41,285 bases of DNA, from positions 1 to 41,285 of the forward strand of contig JANXBE010000006.1 of NCBI GenBank assembly GCA_025060175.1. The letters run 5' to 3'. A program made the position numbers and the translations under genes. The stretch comes from Thermomicrobium sp. GTDB taxonomy: Bacteria > Chloroflexota > Chloroflexia > Thermomicrobiales > Thermomicrobiaceae. The notes under the pieces are model-generated. The model searched no databases and was not told where the DNA came from. It worked only from the letters and a program-made list of their open reading frames with translations. Shown piece after piece: positions 24,566-33,269 of the stretch; the stretch's first letter is position 1, and the number at the start of each line of letters is the position of its first letter.

Positions 24566-26118
24566 TGATGCGGCGTGCACCGATCCGCCGACACCGATGC
24601 GGTCACCGCCACCCAGCCGTGCGGGAGTTCGGCGAGCGCCTGACGGATCGCCGGGACATCGCCGAAACTGAGTTGGGCCACCGTGAGCAACGTGCGCGCG
24701 TCGCGGACGCGCCCGAACCGCCGGTATGCTCGCGCTGCGGCGACCACCCCGGTCGGGGACAGCGTCCAGAATTCCGGCGTTCGCGCCAGATCGAAGGCTG
24801 GATTGATGCGCAGGGCATTGATGAACTCTTCCTCGGCCACGACGAAATCGCCACGCCGTCCAGCCCGAACAGCCCGCTGGGCCACGGCCAGTGCGGCATC
24901 GAAGCGAACTAGCCCTGCACTCGCCGGTCGCTCCCGCGTGACGAGTCTGCCTCGGTCGTGACCGGTCGTGACCCCTCGTCGGTGACCGGGCCGCTCCCGA
25001 TCCCTCCGGACGACGGCGCGCCCCGCGCTCGCAGGACGGTGCCGAGAACGCGCCGGCCGAGGCCGACGTGCAACGAGCGACGCGGTCACGATGGGCAAGC
25101 TCGTCACCAGTACGCCGATTACGACAACAGCCGTCAAGGCCGAAGCTGGCCAGAACCAGAGTTGTTCCGACCGTGCATCCGCTGTCGGGAGACGAACCAA
25201 AAGGGCGCGGGACGCCGTCGAGCCTTCCACCGCGGGGGTGATCACCGAGGGGCTCGCGACCGTGCCGGTCCCTGCTCCCGGTTCTGCATGCCGCGCGCCG
25301 CGCACGAGTCGTTCGAACGCGTAGTCGAGGAGACGCACCGCGTCGTCGTACCATGCGTCACGTGTACTGCCGAGTACCACGACGATGACCGTGTGGCCGT
25401 CGCGGTGCGCTGCCTCGATGAGCGAGTACCCTGCCGCGTCGGTGATCCCTGTCTTCCCACCGATCAAACCGGGATACCGACCGAGCAGACGGTTGGTGGT
25501 CTCTACCGCATAGCGGCCATCGGCATAGGAGGGAGTCGCCAAGATCCGGCGCAGCTCCGGGCGCTGCAGCACCGCGCGCGTCAACAACGCGAGATCGCGC
25601 GCGGAGCTCACATGCCCAGCTTCATCGAGCCCATGCGGATTCCGAAACGTCGTCCGCTGGAGACCGAGTCGCTGCACGACGAGGTTCATCTGTCGCACGA
25701 AACGCGCGACCGAGGCATCGGGGGACTCTCCCGGCAGTGCGCTGAGATTTCGGGCGATCGTCATCGCAGCGTCGTTGCCGGAAGCGAGCAGGAGCCCATA
25801 GAGCGCCGTCTCCAGGGTGAGCTCGTCACCGGGCCGCAATCCCATCGACGCCTCACCGACGAGGTCGCTCGCCTGGACGCGCAGCGTCGTGTCCAACGGA
25901 GCCAGGTCGACGGCGGTCAAGGCGGTCGCCAACTTGGTGAGGCTCGCCGGCGCCCGTGGCTGGTCCGCGTCCTTGGCGTAGAGCACCTCGCCGGTTTTTG
26001 CATCGAGCGCGATCGCCGCCGCCGCCATGACTACCGGCTCGTCGGTCGCCGCCACAGCGTTCCCAGTAGCAGAAACCAACCAACTCGTCAGTACGGCGAG
26101 CAGGAGCCAGACACGCAC
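24562..26118 (-). CDS. D-alanyl-D-alanine carboxypeptidase with TM segment and cytoplasmic tail
   Basis: A 518-residue S11-family penicillin-binding protein. The signal sequence R-V-W-L-L-L-A-V-L-T-S-W-L-V-S-A ends near A-V-A-A. Active-site motifs are S-L-T-K (Ser59, Lys62), S-G-N (113-115) and K-T-G (222-224). Unlike ordinary DacA/DacF, a TM helix at about 320-349 (W-P-A-S-A-L-T-A-V-V-V-I-G-V-L-V) is followed by an Arg-rich stretch and an extra helical domain (about 405-505) with paired helices reminiscent of TPR repeats. GTG 26118 is chosen because GGAGGAG lies 10 bases upstream and because a promoter at 26176-26205 would start transcription after the alternative GTG at 26175. It trims peptidoglycan stem peptides outside the membrane. 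Confidence 0.85.
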   Translation of the reverse strand: MRVWLLLAVLTSWLVSATGNAVAATDEPVVMAAAAIALDAKTGEVLYAKDADQPRAPASLTKLATALTAVDLAPLDTTLRVQASDLVGEASMGLRPGDELTLETALYGLLLASGNDAAMTIARNLSALPGESPDASVARFVRQMNLVVQRLGLQRTTFRNPHGLDEAGHVSSARDLALLTRAVLQRPELRRILATPSYADGRYAVETTNRLLGRYPGLIGGKTGITDAAGYSLIEAAHRDGHTVIVVVLGSTRDAWYDDAVRLLDYAFERLVRGARHAEPGAGTGTVASPSVITPAVEGSTASRALLVRLPTADARSEQLWFWPASALTAVVVIGVLVTSLPIVTASLVARRPRPARSRHRPASAGRAVVRRDRERPGHRRGVTTGHDRGRLVTRERPASAGLVRFDAALAVAQRAVRAGRRGDFVVAEEEFINALRINPAFDLARTPEFWTLSPTGVVAAARAYRRFGRVRDARTLLTVAQLSFGDVPAIRQALAELPHGWVAVTASVSADRCTPHH

Positions 26119-26175
26119 AGCCGCCGATCTCCTCCGCTTTCGGGCTAGTTCACCGGCACTCTGACTATCAGGCAC

Positions 26176-26205
26176 ATCCTAGCAGCGCGCGAGGTGTACG
26201 GACAA
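26176..26205 (-). promoter_or_regulatory. Putative promoter of the carboxypeptidase gene
   Basis: On the minus strand TTGTCC (26205-26200), 18 bases, TAGGAT (26181-26176). The predicted start is near 26169, which lies downstream of the GTG at 26175 and supports translation from GTG 26118. Confidence 0.5.
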
Positions 26206-26278
26206 GAGCACTTCTGACGAGTAGCAGGATGCCGATATCCGTGCTAGGATCGAGCGCGACGGCGACGGGAGGCGCACC

Positions 26279-27487
26279 ATGGCGGATTTTCCAGGCAAGG
26301 GTCGGGTCGCAGTCGTACGGACCAAACCGGAAACCGTCCTCGCCGACATCGGTCGGGCGATGCTGCTAGCTGGATACCGCGACGCCATGCCACGAGATCG
26401 CGACACGATCCTCAAGATCAATATCACCTGGGACACCTGGTATCCGGGGTGCTCGACCACTCCGTGGCAGTTGGAAGGCGTGATCCGCCGTCTCAAGGCG
26501 GACGGCTACGGCCATCTCATCGCTGCCCACAATCGCACCGTCGTCGTCGATGCGTACAAGGGCGAACGGAATAACAAGCACAAATACGTCGTCGATAAAT
26601 ACGGTGTCGAAAATGTTCATCTTTATGAACCGCATGTCGAATGGGTTCCATACGAACCGAAAGGAGAGCTTCTCGTTCTCCACAGGATTTTTCCCGAAGG
26701 CATTCGCATTCCGAAGCTCTTCATCGGCCGCAACATCATCCACCTCCCCACTGTGAAGACCCACGTCTTCACGACCATCACGGGAGCCATGAAGAACGCG
26801 TTCGGTGGTCTCCTGAACGAACGTCGTCACTGGACGCATGCCGTCATCCACGAGACGTTGGTCGATCTCTTGACCATCCAACAGGAGATCCATCCGGGTA
26901 TCTTCGCCGTGATGGACGGAACCTTCGCGGGTGACGGCCCAGGGCCCCGCGCCATGCGCCCCCACGAGAAGGACATCATCCTCGCCAGCGCCGATCAGGT
27001 GGCGATCGATGCCATCAGCGCCAAACTCCAGGGATTCGATCCGCTGTCGATCCCGTTCATCCGCATCGCGCATGAGCGCGGGCTCGGTGTTGGTGATCCA
27101 CGCGAGATCGAAGTGGTCGGTGAAGACATTTCCAACGAATCGTGGGGTTTCGTCGCCGGCGATACCTTCGCGAGCCGCGGCCAAAAACTGATCTACCATG
27201 GTCCGCTCAAGCCGTTCGAGAATCTCCTCCTCCGCTCACCGCTCGTTCCCTGGTCCTATGTCGCCTCGAACGTCTACCACAACGTGTACTGGTATCCCGT
27301 GCATGGCCGTCGCCGCGTCAAGCACGCGTTGGCAACGAAGTGGGGTCAGCTTTTCCTGAGCTACGACGATGGGAAGGTGGTCCTGCCGGGGCCGGATCCC
27401 GTCGGGACCGCGATCGTTCTCAGCGGACTCGCTGCACTGGTCGTCGGCACGGTCAGCGCAGTCCGCTGGTTCCAGCGTCGTCGGTGA
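26279..27487 (+). CDS. DUF362 domain protein with C-terminal membrane anchor
   Basis: A 402-residue protein of the DUF362 family. Typical blocks are I-L-K-I-N-I-T-W near residue 45, a middle R-N-I-I-H-L-P-T-V-K-T-H-V-F-T-T-I-T-G-A-M-K-N-A-F-G-G near 150-176, and M-D-G-T-F-A-G-D-G-P-G-P. No Cys-rich ferredoxin motif is present, unlike many family members, so an Fe-S cluster is unlikely. The C-terminus has one TM helix (T-A-I-V-L-S-G-L-A-A-L-V-V-G-T-V-S-A-V) and ends in R-R-R. GGGAGG lies 7 bases before the ATG. Biochemical role unknown. It overlaps the convergent GNAT gene by 35 bases. Confidence 0.85.
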   Translation: MADFPGKGRVAVVRTKPETVLADIGRAMLLAGYRDAMPRDRDTILKINITWDTWYPGCSTTPWQLEGVIRRLKADGYGHLIAAHNRTVVVDAYKGERNNKHKYVVDKYGVENVHLYEPHVEWVPYEPKGELLVLHRIFPEGIRIPKLFIGRNIIHLPTVKTHVFTTITGAMKNAFGGLLNERRHWTHAVIHETLVDLLTIQQEIHPGIFAVMDGTFAGDGPGPRAMRPHEKDIILASADQVAIDAISAKLQGFDPLSIPFIRIAHERGLGVGDPREIEVVGEDISNESWGFVAGDTFASRGQKLIYHGPLKPFENLLLRSPLVPWSYVASNVYHNVYWYPVHGRRRVKHALATKWGQLFLSYDDGKVVLPGPDPVGTAIVLSGLAALVVGTVSAVRWFQRRR

Positions 27488-28052
27488 GCTGATGAACGAG
27501 CGGGAGGCCCAGCACCGCCATTGCCGCGGCCACTCGTTCCGGCGGTCCCACCGGGACCAAGGCCAGCCGGTTCTCCTCGTTCCGTACGATCTGGACGACG
27601 ATCCGAAAACCCGCCTTGGCGATGCCGCGCGCCGAGGCGACATTCGGTGCATCGTACCCGATCCAAAATCGTTCGCCGTCGCGCTCTCGATGCAGGATGG
27701 TCTGCAAGAGTAGTGGGTAGATGCCTCGCCCACGCCACCGCGGATCGGTGTAGAAGTCCCACAAGTACCGGTCGCTGGGCGGGAGCGCAAAGGAGAGCGC
27801 CAGGGCACCGATCGCGGCGCGACGCCGTGCGACCCAGCCGTAGGCGACGGGCTGACCGTCGATCGACGCCACGTACAGCCGGTGACCAGCAGCCATGCGC
27901 CGGTCCCATTCCGCTGCGTCCTGGGCAAACGACGCCCGAATGTCCATCGGATCGATGCTCACGTGCCACCCGGCCGGAATGGGGAGCGCGGGTAAGGGGT
28001 CTCCACGCCACCACGCACAGAACGGTCCGAGCACGATGGGAGCAGAGCGCAC
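27453..28052 (-). CDS. GNAT-family N-acetyltransferase
   Basis: A 199-residue protein with one GNAT domain. The acetyl-CoA binding loop is W-D-F-Y-T-D-P-R-W-R-G-R-G-I-Y-P-L-L-L-Q-T-I-L at about 97-119, followed by N-V-A-S-A-R-G-I-A-K-A-G-F-R, the usual final helix and strand. The substrate is unknown. GTG 28052 has GGGAG 7 bases upstream, inside the end of plsC; the two genes are 3 bases apart, so translation is probably coupled. It is the last gene of a five-gene run and overlaps the end of the DUF362 gene. Confidence 0.82.
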   Translation of the reverse strand: MRSAPIVLGPFCAWWRGDPLPALPIPAGWHVSIDPMDIRASFAQDAAEWDRRMAAGHRLYVASIDGQPVAYGWVARRRAAIGALALSFALPPSDRYLWDFYTDPRWRGRGIYPLLLQTILHRERDGERFWIGYDAPNVASARGIAKAGFRIVVQIVRNEENRLALVPVGPPERVAAAMAVLGLPLVHQLTDDAGTSGLR

Positions 28053-28055
28053 GAC

Positions 28056-28805
28056 TCATCTCCCGGAAACAACGCGAACGGCTGCGTGCTCCCTCGGCCA
28101 GTTGCTGTCCACGCGGTCGCGGTAGACACCCCGATACTGCTCGGGGAGGAGACGCGCGATCGCGACCATCACCGCATCGGCGATTTCCTCCGCCGTCCGC
28201 TCACGATCGTCCGGCATCAGGAGACGGATCGGCGCTCCGATCCGAACCGTCACGCGTGGCCAGCCGCGCAGTGGCTTCCGCCCCTTGGTTCCGTTGAACG
28301 GCAGGACCTCGGTTCCCCAGATGGCCACCGGGATGATGGGCACGTCCGGATTCCGTCGGATCAAGAGACCGATTCCCGGATGCGGCGGTTGCAGTCCCCC
28401 CGTAACGCTCCTGGTTCCCTCCGGGAAGATGCCCACCAGCATGCCCTCTCGCAACAGCTGTTCGGCCTGCCGTAGGGCCTGTCGATCCGGACGGCCACGG
28501 TCCACAGGGAAGGCACCCGACTGGCGAACGAACCACCGAACGAGGGGTACCGCGAACAGTTCCTTCTTGGCCATGAAGAGGACCGGACGGGTGAAGGCAG
28601 CAATGATCAACACCGGATCCGCGTTGTGCAGATGGTTCGCAGCCACCAGAGCTGGTCCGCTGCGCGGGACGTGTTCCAATCCCTCAATCCGAAAGCGGAT
28701 GAGAAGACGCAGGAGCGGCACGACGAACAGGCGAGCCGTCAGGAAGATCAGCGTCTTAATCTTTCGACGTCGCGACAGACGCCACTCCGCTGGAATCTGC
28801 TCCAT
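28056..28805 (-). CDS. plsC: 1-acyl-sn-glycerol-3-phosphate acyltransferase (PlsC family)
   Basis: A 249-residue membrane-associated acyltransferase with motif I N-H-x4-D (N-H-L-H-N-A-D, 57-63) and motif III F-P-E-G-T-R-S (127-133). A hydrophobic N-terminal stretch L-I-F-L-T-A-R-L-F-V-V-P-L-L-R-L-L-I precedes them. It transfers an acyl chain to lysophosphatidic acid in phospholipid synthesis. ATG 28805 lies 50 bases inside the end of cmk, with no strong ribosome site, consistent with coupled translation. The cmk-plsC pairing is common in bacteria. If the host belongs to the diol-lipid Thermomicrobia, the acceptor may differ from glycerol phosphates. Confidence 0.88.
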   Translation of the reverse strand: MEQIPAEWRLSRRRKIKTLIFLTARLFVVPLLRLLIRFRIEGLEHVPRSGPALVAANHLHNADPVLIIAAFTRPVLFMAKKELFAVPLVRWFVRQSGAFPVDRGRPDRQALRQAEQLLREGMLVGIFPEGTRSVTGGLQPPHPGIGLLIRRNPDVPIIPVAIWGTEVLPFNGTKGRKPLRGWPRVTVRIGAPIRLLMPDDRERTAEEIADAVMVAIARLLPEQYRGVYRDRVDSNWPREHAAVRVVSGR

Positions 28806-29508
28806 GCCGAGCACACTCGCATCGATCTCGGACCACCGCAAGGACCGCCTCGACCACCTCCTCGATGGAGCGGCCATCGGTTTCGATGATAACCGCATCG
28901 GCTGCAGGTCGCATCGGTGCCACCGCTCGCGTCGCGTCCCGACGATCGCGGTCCGCTAGCTCGCGCCGAATCTCCTCCAACGACTGGGTCAGGCCACGTC
29001 GAGCCAGCTCGCGTTGACGCCTCCGCGCACGCTCCTCCAGGGAAGCCTGCAGCCAGACCTTCACCGGCGCGTCAGGCATCACCACTGTCCCGATATCTCG
29101 CCCGGCCATGATCACCCGACCCTGCCGCGCAACATCACGCTGGAGCTTCAGCAAGGCTTGACGCACCGACGGATGCGCTGAAACCTGGGAGGCGAGCCGA
29201 TCGATCTCCGACGACCGAATCGCCCAGGTGACGTCCCGACCATCCAACCACACGTCGTAGAGACGACCGTCATCGACGGACGGGGGAGCGACCCGAAGCG
29301 ACAGCGTCCGTGCGATTCCCGCCAGCCGCTCGGCATCGGCAGGGTCGATGCCCTGTTCCGAGGCGACGAGGGCCAACGTGCGGTACACCACGCCGGTGTC
29401 GAAGTAGAGCGCGCCCAGTCGTCGGGCGACCTCAGCGCCGACGGTACTTTTTCCCGCTCCTGCCGGCCCGTCGATCGCCACCACGAACCGGCACTCGTCC
29501 GTCGCCAT
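28756..29508 (-). CDS. cmk: Cytidylate kinase
   Basis: A 250-residue (d)CMP kinase. The P-loop is G-P-A-G-A-G-K-S-T at 14-22, then Y-F-D-T-G-V-V-Y-R-T for the base and sugar. A substrate segment contains S-A-H-P-S-V-R-Q-A-L-L and Q-R-D-V-A-R-Q-G-R-V-I-M-A-G-R-D-I-G-T-V-V. The LID-region R-Q-R-E-L-A-R-R-G and R-D-x-R-D follow. GGAGGGGACGG stands directly before ATG 29508, inside the end of the pseudouridine synthase gene (77-base overlap). The C-terminal 20 residues are not conserved. Confidence 0.95.
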   Translation of the reverse strand: MATDECRFVVAIDGPAGAGKSTVGAEVARRLGALYFDTGVVYRTLALVASEQGIDPADAERLAGIARTLSLRVAPPSVDDGRLYDVWLDGRDVTWAIRSSEIDRLASQVSAHPSVRQALLKLQRDVARQGRVIMAGRDIGTVVMPDAPVKVWLQASLEERARRRQRELARRGLTQSLEEIRRELADRDRRDATRAVAPMRPAADAVIIETDGRSIEEVVEAVLAVVRDRCECARHGADSSGVASVATSKD

Positions 29509-30265
29509 TCCGTCCCCTCCGAACCTGTTCGAAAAGACTCGCGGGCAGACCGACCGCCCGTCGCAACGCCGCCAATTCGCTTGGCGTCAGGTCCCTCCAG
29601 TCGCCCGCTGGCAGGTCACCCAGGCGAAGCGGCCCGACCCGAACCCGGTGGAGTCGTAAGACCGGATACCCCACCCGATCGAAGAGACGCCTGATGATTC
29701 GGTTCCGGCCCTCGTGAATGACGACGCGATAGACGGCACCCTCGGGTTCGATCCGCAGCAACTCGAGGCGCCGAACCACGACAGGTCGCCCATCGACCGG
29801 TACGCCACGCCGTATCGCCTCTTCGACCTCTGCCGGAGGCACTCCGTCGACGAGGACTTCGTACTCCTTCTCCAACTCGTAGCGGGGATGGGTGATACGA
29901 AAGATCAAGTCCCCGTCGTTGGTCAGCAGGAGGAGTCCCGACGAATCCCGATCCAGCCGCCCGACCGGTACGACGCGCTCCGGTACATCGACCAGGTCGA
30001 GTACGGTCTTACGCCCGTGCTCGTCCGCGGTCGTCGTGATGTAACCGATCGGCTTGTGCAACAGCACATAGCGACGCGGTTCGGGTCGCAAGACCCGACC
30101 ATCGACACGGATTTCTTGGCGTGCTGGATCGACGCGTGTCCCCGGTTCGCGGACGACCAGCCCGTCCACGGTCACGCGGCCGGCACGGATCAACGCTGCG
30201 GCCTTGCGGCGCGAGGCGATCCCGTGCGCGGCCAACACGCGTTGCAGCCGTTGTTCGCTCATCAC
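29432..30265 (-). CDS. rluB: Large-subunit rRNA pseudouridine synthase (RluB/RsuA family)
   Basis: A 277-residue protein. The N-terminal S4 RNA-binding domain is L-Q-R-V-L-A-A-H-G-I-A-S-R-R-K-A with I-R-A-G-R-V-T-V-D-G. The catalytic domain has P-V-G-R-L-D-R-D-S-S-G-L-L-L-L-T-N-D-G-D-L with the nucleophilic Asp, then K-E-Y-E-V-L-V-D-G and H-E-G-R-N-R-I-I-R-R-L-F. It isomerises uridine in rRNA. The start is GTG 30265 (AGGA 10 bases upstream) or the adjacent ATG 30262. The gene begins 12 bases after the carboxypeptidase stop and overlaps cmk by 77 bases. The basic tail G-R-S-G-K-K-Y-R-R-R may also bind RNA. Confidence 0.9.
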   Translation of the reverse strand: MMSEQRLQRVLAAHGIASRRKAAALIRAGRVTVDGLVVREPGTRVDPARQEIRVDGRVLRPEPRRYVLLHKPIGYITTTADEHGRKTVLDLVDVPERVVPVGRLDRDSSGLLLLTNDGDLIFRITHPRYELEKEYEVLVDGVPPAEVEEAIRRGVPVDGRPVVVRRLELLRIEPEGAVYRVVIHEGRNRIIRRLFDRVGYPVLRLHRVRVGPLRLGDLPAGDWRDLTPSELAALRRAVGLPASLFEQVRRGRNGDGRVPVRGGDRRAGRSGKKYRRR

Positions 30266-30277
30266 CGTACGCTCGTC

Positions 30278-31393
30278 CTACTCCGGCGCGAGACGACGTG
30301 GGTCGCTCCGAACGAGCGGTACGACCACCAGTCCGACGGTTCCGGTGCGCAATCGTACCGTACCGACGATACGCCGGGCACCGGCACGATCGGTGATCTC
30401 GATCTCCATCTCCAAACGCTCCGCCTGTGCTGCTGTCAACAAGAGAGTCGGCACGATCGCCGGCACGACCCCCAGCCTCCACAACGCTGCCAGTTCTGGG
30501 AACGTCCGACCGTCGACCGTCACCCATCGGTAGTGTCGATCGAGCCAATCCAGCAGGGTTCGCGTCTCCGCGTATCGATCGACGCTTCCGAGGACCACCA
30601 GAATCACGACGTTATTACCACGACGCACCGCCGTGACGAGACATTCTCCAGCGGCCGTGCTCGTACCGGTCTTCACGCCGAGCACCCCTGGTTCGCCGAG
30701 CAGTCGATTCGTATTCCACAGCCGTCCTTTCCGGGCTGCTGCCCCCTCGATCCCGATCTCGACGGTCGGGGTCGCGACCAGCTTGGCCAGCACGGGATCG
30801 GAGAGGAGGCGTGCAGCGACCATCGCGAGGTCACGTGCCGTCGTGACCTGCGTCGGCGTGTCCCGTCCGTCCGGGGTGAGGACGCGGGTCCCGCGCAGTC
30901 CGAGCTGGCGCGCCTCTGCGTTCATGGCCGACACGAACACTCGCCGAGGATCGGCCGCTTCCGGAGCGAGTCGAGCCCCACCAACACGCGCCAGTGCGCG
31001 TGCTGCATCTCCAGCTGAGGCGACGAGCAGCGCTGCCAGGAGGTCGTGCACGCGTACCCGATCCCCGGGACGGAACCCAGCGTTCGCGTAGACGGTGGGA
31101 TCGACGAGGTCATCCGCTCGAATCACCACGCGTTCCTCGAGGGAAAGGAGACGACGAGCGGTCAGGGCCGTCAACATCTTGATGGTACTCGCCGGAGGCA
31201 TCGGCTCGTCGGCGTCGCGGGCCCACAGTTCCACGCCGGCTGTCACATCGACCACATATGCGGCACGCGCACGCAGCACTGGTTCGTCAGTGCGCTGGAT
31301 CGCGTGTCCCTCGTGGAAGCTTTCCTGACCCCAGCGCTGCATCGCCTTCGCGGGTGCGGGCACCGTGGCGAGGAGCAGCGCGAGGACGAGCAC
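30278..31393 (-). CDS. D-alanyl-D-alanine carboxypeptidase-like protein (start uncertain, SxN motif altered)
   Basis: An S11-family penicillin-binding protein. S-T-I-K carries the nucleophile and K-T-G (V-K-T-G-T-S-T-A-A-G) is intact. The second motif reads S-A-G-D where S-x-N is expected, so the catalytic Asn is Gly. The hydrophobic leader L-L-V-L-V-L-A-L-L-L-A-T-V-P-A-P-A-K-A looks like a signal peptide. No ATG or GTG precedes it with a ribosome site: GTG 31393 lies inside the hydrophobic core, and the frame stays open upstream without starts until it overlaps hisC antisense. A rare start codon or a sequence error is possible. It is the first gene of the rluB-cmk-plsC-GNAT run. Confidence 0.75.
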   Translation of the reverse strand: MLVLALLLATVPAPAKAMQRWGQESFHEGHAIQRTDEPVLRARAAYVVDVTAGVELWARDADEPMPPASTIKMLTALTARRLLSLEERVVIRADDLVDPTVYANAGFRPGDRVRVHDLLAALLVASAGDAARALARVGGARLAPEAADPRRVFVSAMNAEARQLGLRGTRVLTPDGRDTPTQVTTARDLAMVAARLLSDPVLAKLVATPTVEIGIEGAAARKGRLWNTNRLLGEPGVLGVKTGTSTAAGECLVTAVRRGNNVVILVVLGSVDRYAETRTLLDWLDRHYRWVTVDGRTFPELAALWRLGVVPAIVPTLLLTAAQAERLEMEIEITDRAGARRIVGTVRLRTGTVGLVVVPLVRSDPRRLAPE

Positions 31394-31417
31394 GAGGAGG
31401 GACAGCGAGCGCGAGGT

Positions 31418-31446
31418 CTGGCACGGCGCTGGGCTTTGACGATATT
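31418..31446 (+). promoter_or_regulatory. Possible hisC promoter
   Basis: CTGGCA (31418-31423), 17 bases, GATATT (31441-31446), about 38 bases before the hisC GTG. Both hexamers match the consensus moderately. Confidence 0.35.
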
Positions 31447-31483
31447 CTTGCCGCGTTGGGGCGCACCGGACGGGGAGGCTGCC

Positions 31484-32572
31484 GTGGAGACGACCAGGCC
31501 AGCGACAGTGCGGGCGAGCGTCGAACATGCTGTCGAGTATCTGCCGGTGGAAAGTCGGGAGGCGATCGCCGAGCGGTTGGGCGTCCCGCCGGAGGCGGTC
31601 GCCAAGTTGGACGCGAACGAGAATCCCTACGGGCCACCGCCCGCCGTCGCGACAGCGCTCGCCTCGTTGCGTGACGTGCATCTGTATCCCGATCCGGATC
31701 AACGGCGTGCCCGCGCCGCACTGGCCGAATACACCGGTGCTCCCATGGAACGGATTCTCCTCGGGAATGGTTCCGACGAGCTCATCGACCTCTTGTTGTT
31801 GGTGACGATCGAACCGGGCGACGAGGTCATCGTTCCGGTTCCGAGTTTCGGCGTCTATCTCTCACGCCCGCCGCTCTTCGGTGCTCGGGTCGTGGTTGTC
31901 CCGCGCCGCGACGACTTCGACCTGGACGTCCCTGCGATCGAACGGGCAGTGTCTCCCAGAACCAGACTGATCTTCCTCGCTTCGCCCAACAATCCTACCG
32001 GCAACATGGTGACACCCGAACAGTTGCGCCAGATTCTGCAGACCGGCCGGCTCGTCGTTGTGGACGAAGCCTACTACGAGTTCGCTGGACAAACGCTGCA
32101 GGCGTTCGCCGAGGATTTCGACAACCTGGTCATCCTCCGGACGTTCAGCAAATGGGCTGGCCTCGCTGGTTTGCGGATCGGGTACGGCATCTTTCCACCG
32201 ACCATCGCCGCGGCACTGTGGCGAGTCAAACAGCCGTTCAACGTGAGCGTCGCGGCGCAAGCGGTCGTCGAGGCTGCGCTCCGAGACCGGGAGTGGCTCA
32301 TGCACCGCGTGATGCAGATTCGTCGTGAGCGCGATCGGCTGATCGAAGCGCTGCGTCGCTACCCATACCTGACGCCCTTTCCTTCCCACGGCAACTTCGT
32401 GCTGTGTCGTGTCCATCACGGTCGTGCCCATGAACTCCATGCTTACTTGTTCCAGGCGGCGATCGTCGTGCGTCGATACGACGACGACTGGCTACGCGAC
32501 TATCTCCGAATCACCGTCGGCACGCCGGAACAGACTGATCGGCTGCTCGCTGCCCTCGATGCCTTTCGATGA
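31484..32572 (+). CDS. hisC: Histidinol-phosphate aminotransferase
   Basis: A 362-residue class II-type PLP aminotransferase. It has [11 protein letters not shown] near the N-terminus, [19 protein letters not shown], the V-V-D-E-A-Y-Y-E-F cofactor Asp/Tyr region, and [14 protein letters not shown] with the Schiff-base Lys. R-I-T-V-G near the end binds the substrate carboxylate. It converts imidazole-acetol phosphate to histidinol phosphate. GTG 31484 follows GGGGAGG by 5 bases. hisB follows directly, so this is a split histidine operon fragment; the other his genes are not in the window. Confidence 0.92.
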   Translation: METTRPATVRASVEHAVEYLPVESREAIAERLGVPPEAVAKLDANENPYGPPPAVATALASLRDVHLYPDPDQRRARAALAEYTGAPMERILLGNGSDELIDLLLLVTIEPGDEVIVPVPSFGVYLSRPPLFGARVVVVPRRDDFDLDVPAIERAVSPRTRLIFLASPNNPTGNMVTPEQLRQILQTGRLVVVDEAYYEFAGQTLQAFAEDFDNLVILRTFSKWAGLAGLRIGYGIFPPTIAAALWRVKQPFNVSVAAQAVVEAALRDREWLMHRVMQIRRERDRLIEALRRYPYLTPFPSHGNFVLCRVHHGRAHELHAYLFQAAIVVRRYDDDWLRDYLRITVGTPEQTDRLLAALDAFR

Positions 32573-32589
32573 ATTGCGAGGACAGACCG

Positions 32590-33198
32590 ATGAGCCAACA
32601 ACGCTGCGCGACGATCGAGCGCTCGACGGCCGAGACGACCGTCTTCGTCCACCTGTCCCTCGACGGGACTGGTCAGGCCAGTATCGAGACCGGAGTCGGC
32701 GCGCTCGATCACTTTCTGACGCTCTTCGCACGCCATGGACGCTTCGATCTGACCGTTCGAGCACGCGGCGACCTGCACGTCGATGCCCATCACACGGTCG
32801 AGGATGTGGCGATCTGTCTCGGCCAAGCCGTACGACGGGCTCTCGGCGACTGGCGCGGACTCCAACGGATGGCAGATGCCGCCGTTCCTATGGACGAAGC
32901 GCTCGCGCACATCGCCATCGACTTGAGCGGTCGCGGCGGCTTCGTGCACCGCGCACCCTTTCCGAGTGGCGCCGTCGGCCAACTGGACTGCGACCTCGTT
33001 CGCCATCTTCTGGAAACGTTCGCGCGCGAAGCACGGATCACGATCCACGTGGTCACCCTGTACGGAATGAATACGCATCACCAGATGGAGGCACTCTTCA
33101 AAGCGCTCGCCCGTGCCCTCGACATGGCGACAACGATCGACGTGCGGATCGCAGGGTCGGTGCCGAGCACCAAAGAGCACCTCGAAGTCGATGGTTAA
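32590..33198 (+). CDS. hisB: Imidazoleglycerol-phosphate dehydratase
   Basis: A 202-residue enzyme with the two Mn-binding His-rich motifs: [11 protein letters not shown] in the first half and [18 protein letters not shown] in the second. G-V-G-A-L-D-H-F-L and D-L-S-G-R-G are also present. It dehydrates imidazoleglycerol phosphate, the step before HisC. ATG 32590 has GAGGA 8-9 bases upstream. An in-frame ATG overlapping the hisC stop (32569) lacks a ribosome site but cannot be excluded. It is monofunctional, with no phosphatase domain. Confidence 0.95.
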   Translation: MSQQRCATIERSTAETTVFVHLSLDGTGQASIETGVGALDHFLTLFARHGRFDLTVRARGDLHVDAHHTVEDVAICLGQAVRRALGDWRGLQRMADAAVPMDEALAHIAIDLSGRGGFVHRAPFPSGAVGQLDCDLVRHLLETFAREARITIHVVTLYGMNTHHQMEALFKALARALDMATTIDVRIAGSVPSTKEHLEVDG

Positions 33199-33249
33199 CC
33201 CGATCTCGGGCGGCTGTCGACTGTCGCCGAACGACCCGTCACTGACGGG
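33199..33249. terminator. Two small hairpins between convergent hisB and rph
   Basis: CCCGA-TC-TCGGG (33199-33210) follows the hisB stop immediately, and CCCGTC-ACT-GACGGG (33235-33249) lies 20 bases from the rph stop. Neither has a U tract; together they may act as a weak bidirectional end. Confidence 0.35.
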
Positions 33250-33269
33250 AAGCTCCCCGATAGAGTCGA

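Noticed and set aside
29714-31018. 434-codon plus-strand frame opposite rluB and the carboxypeptidase
   Set aside because: Shadow frame across two real genes with unrelated products; composition is Arg/Gln/Asp-rich noise.
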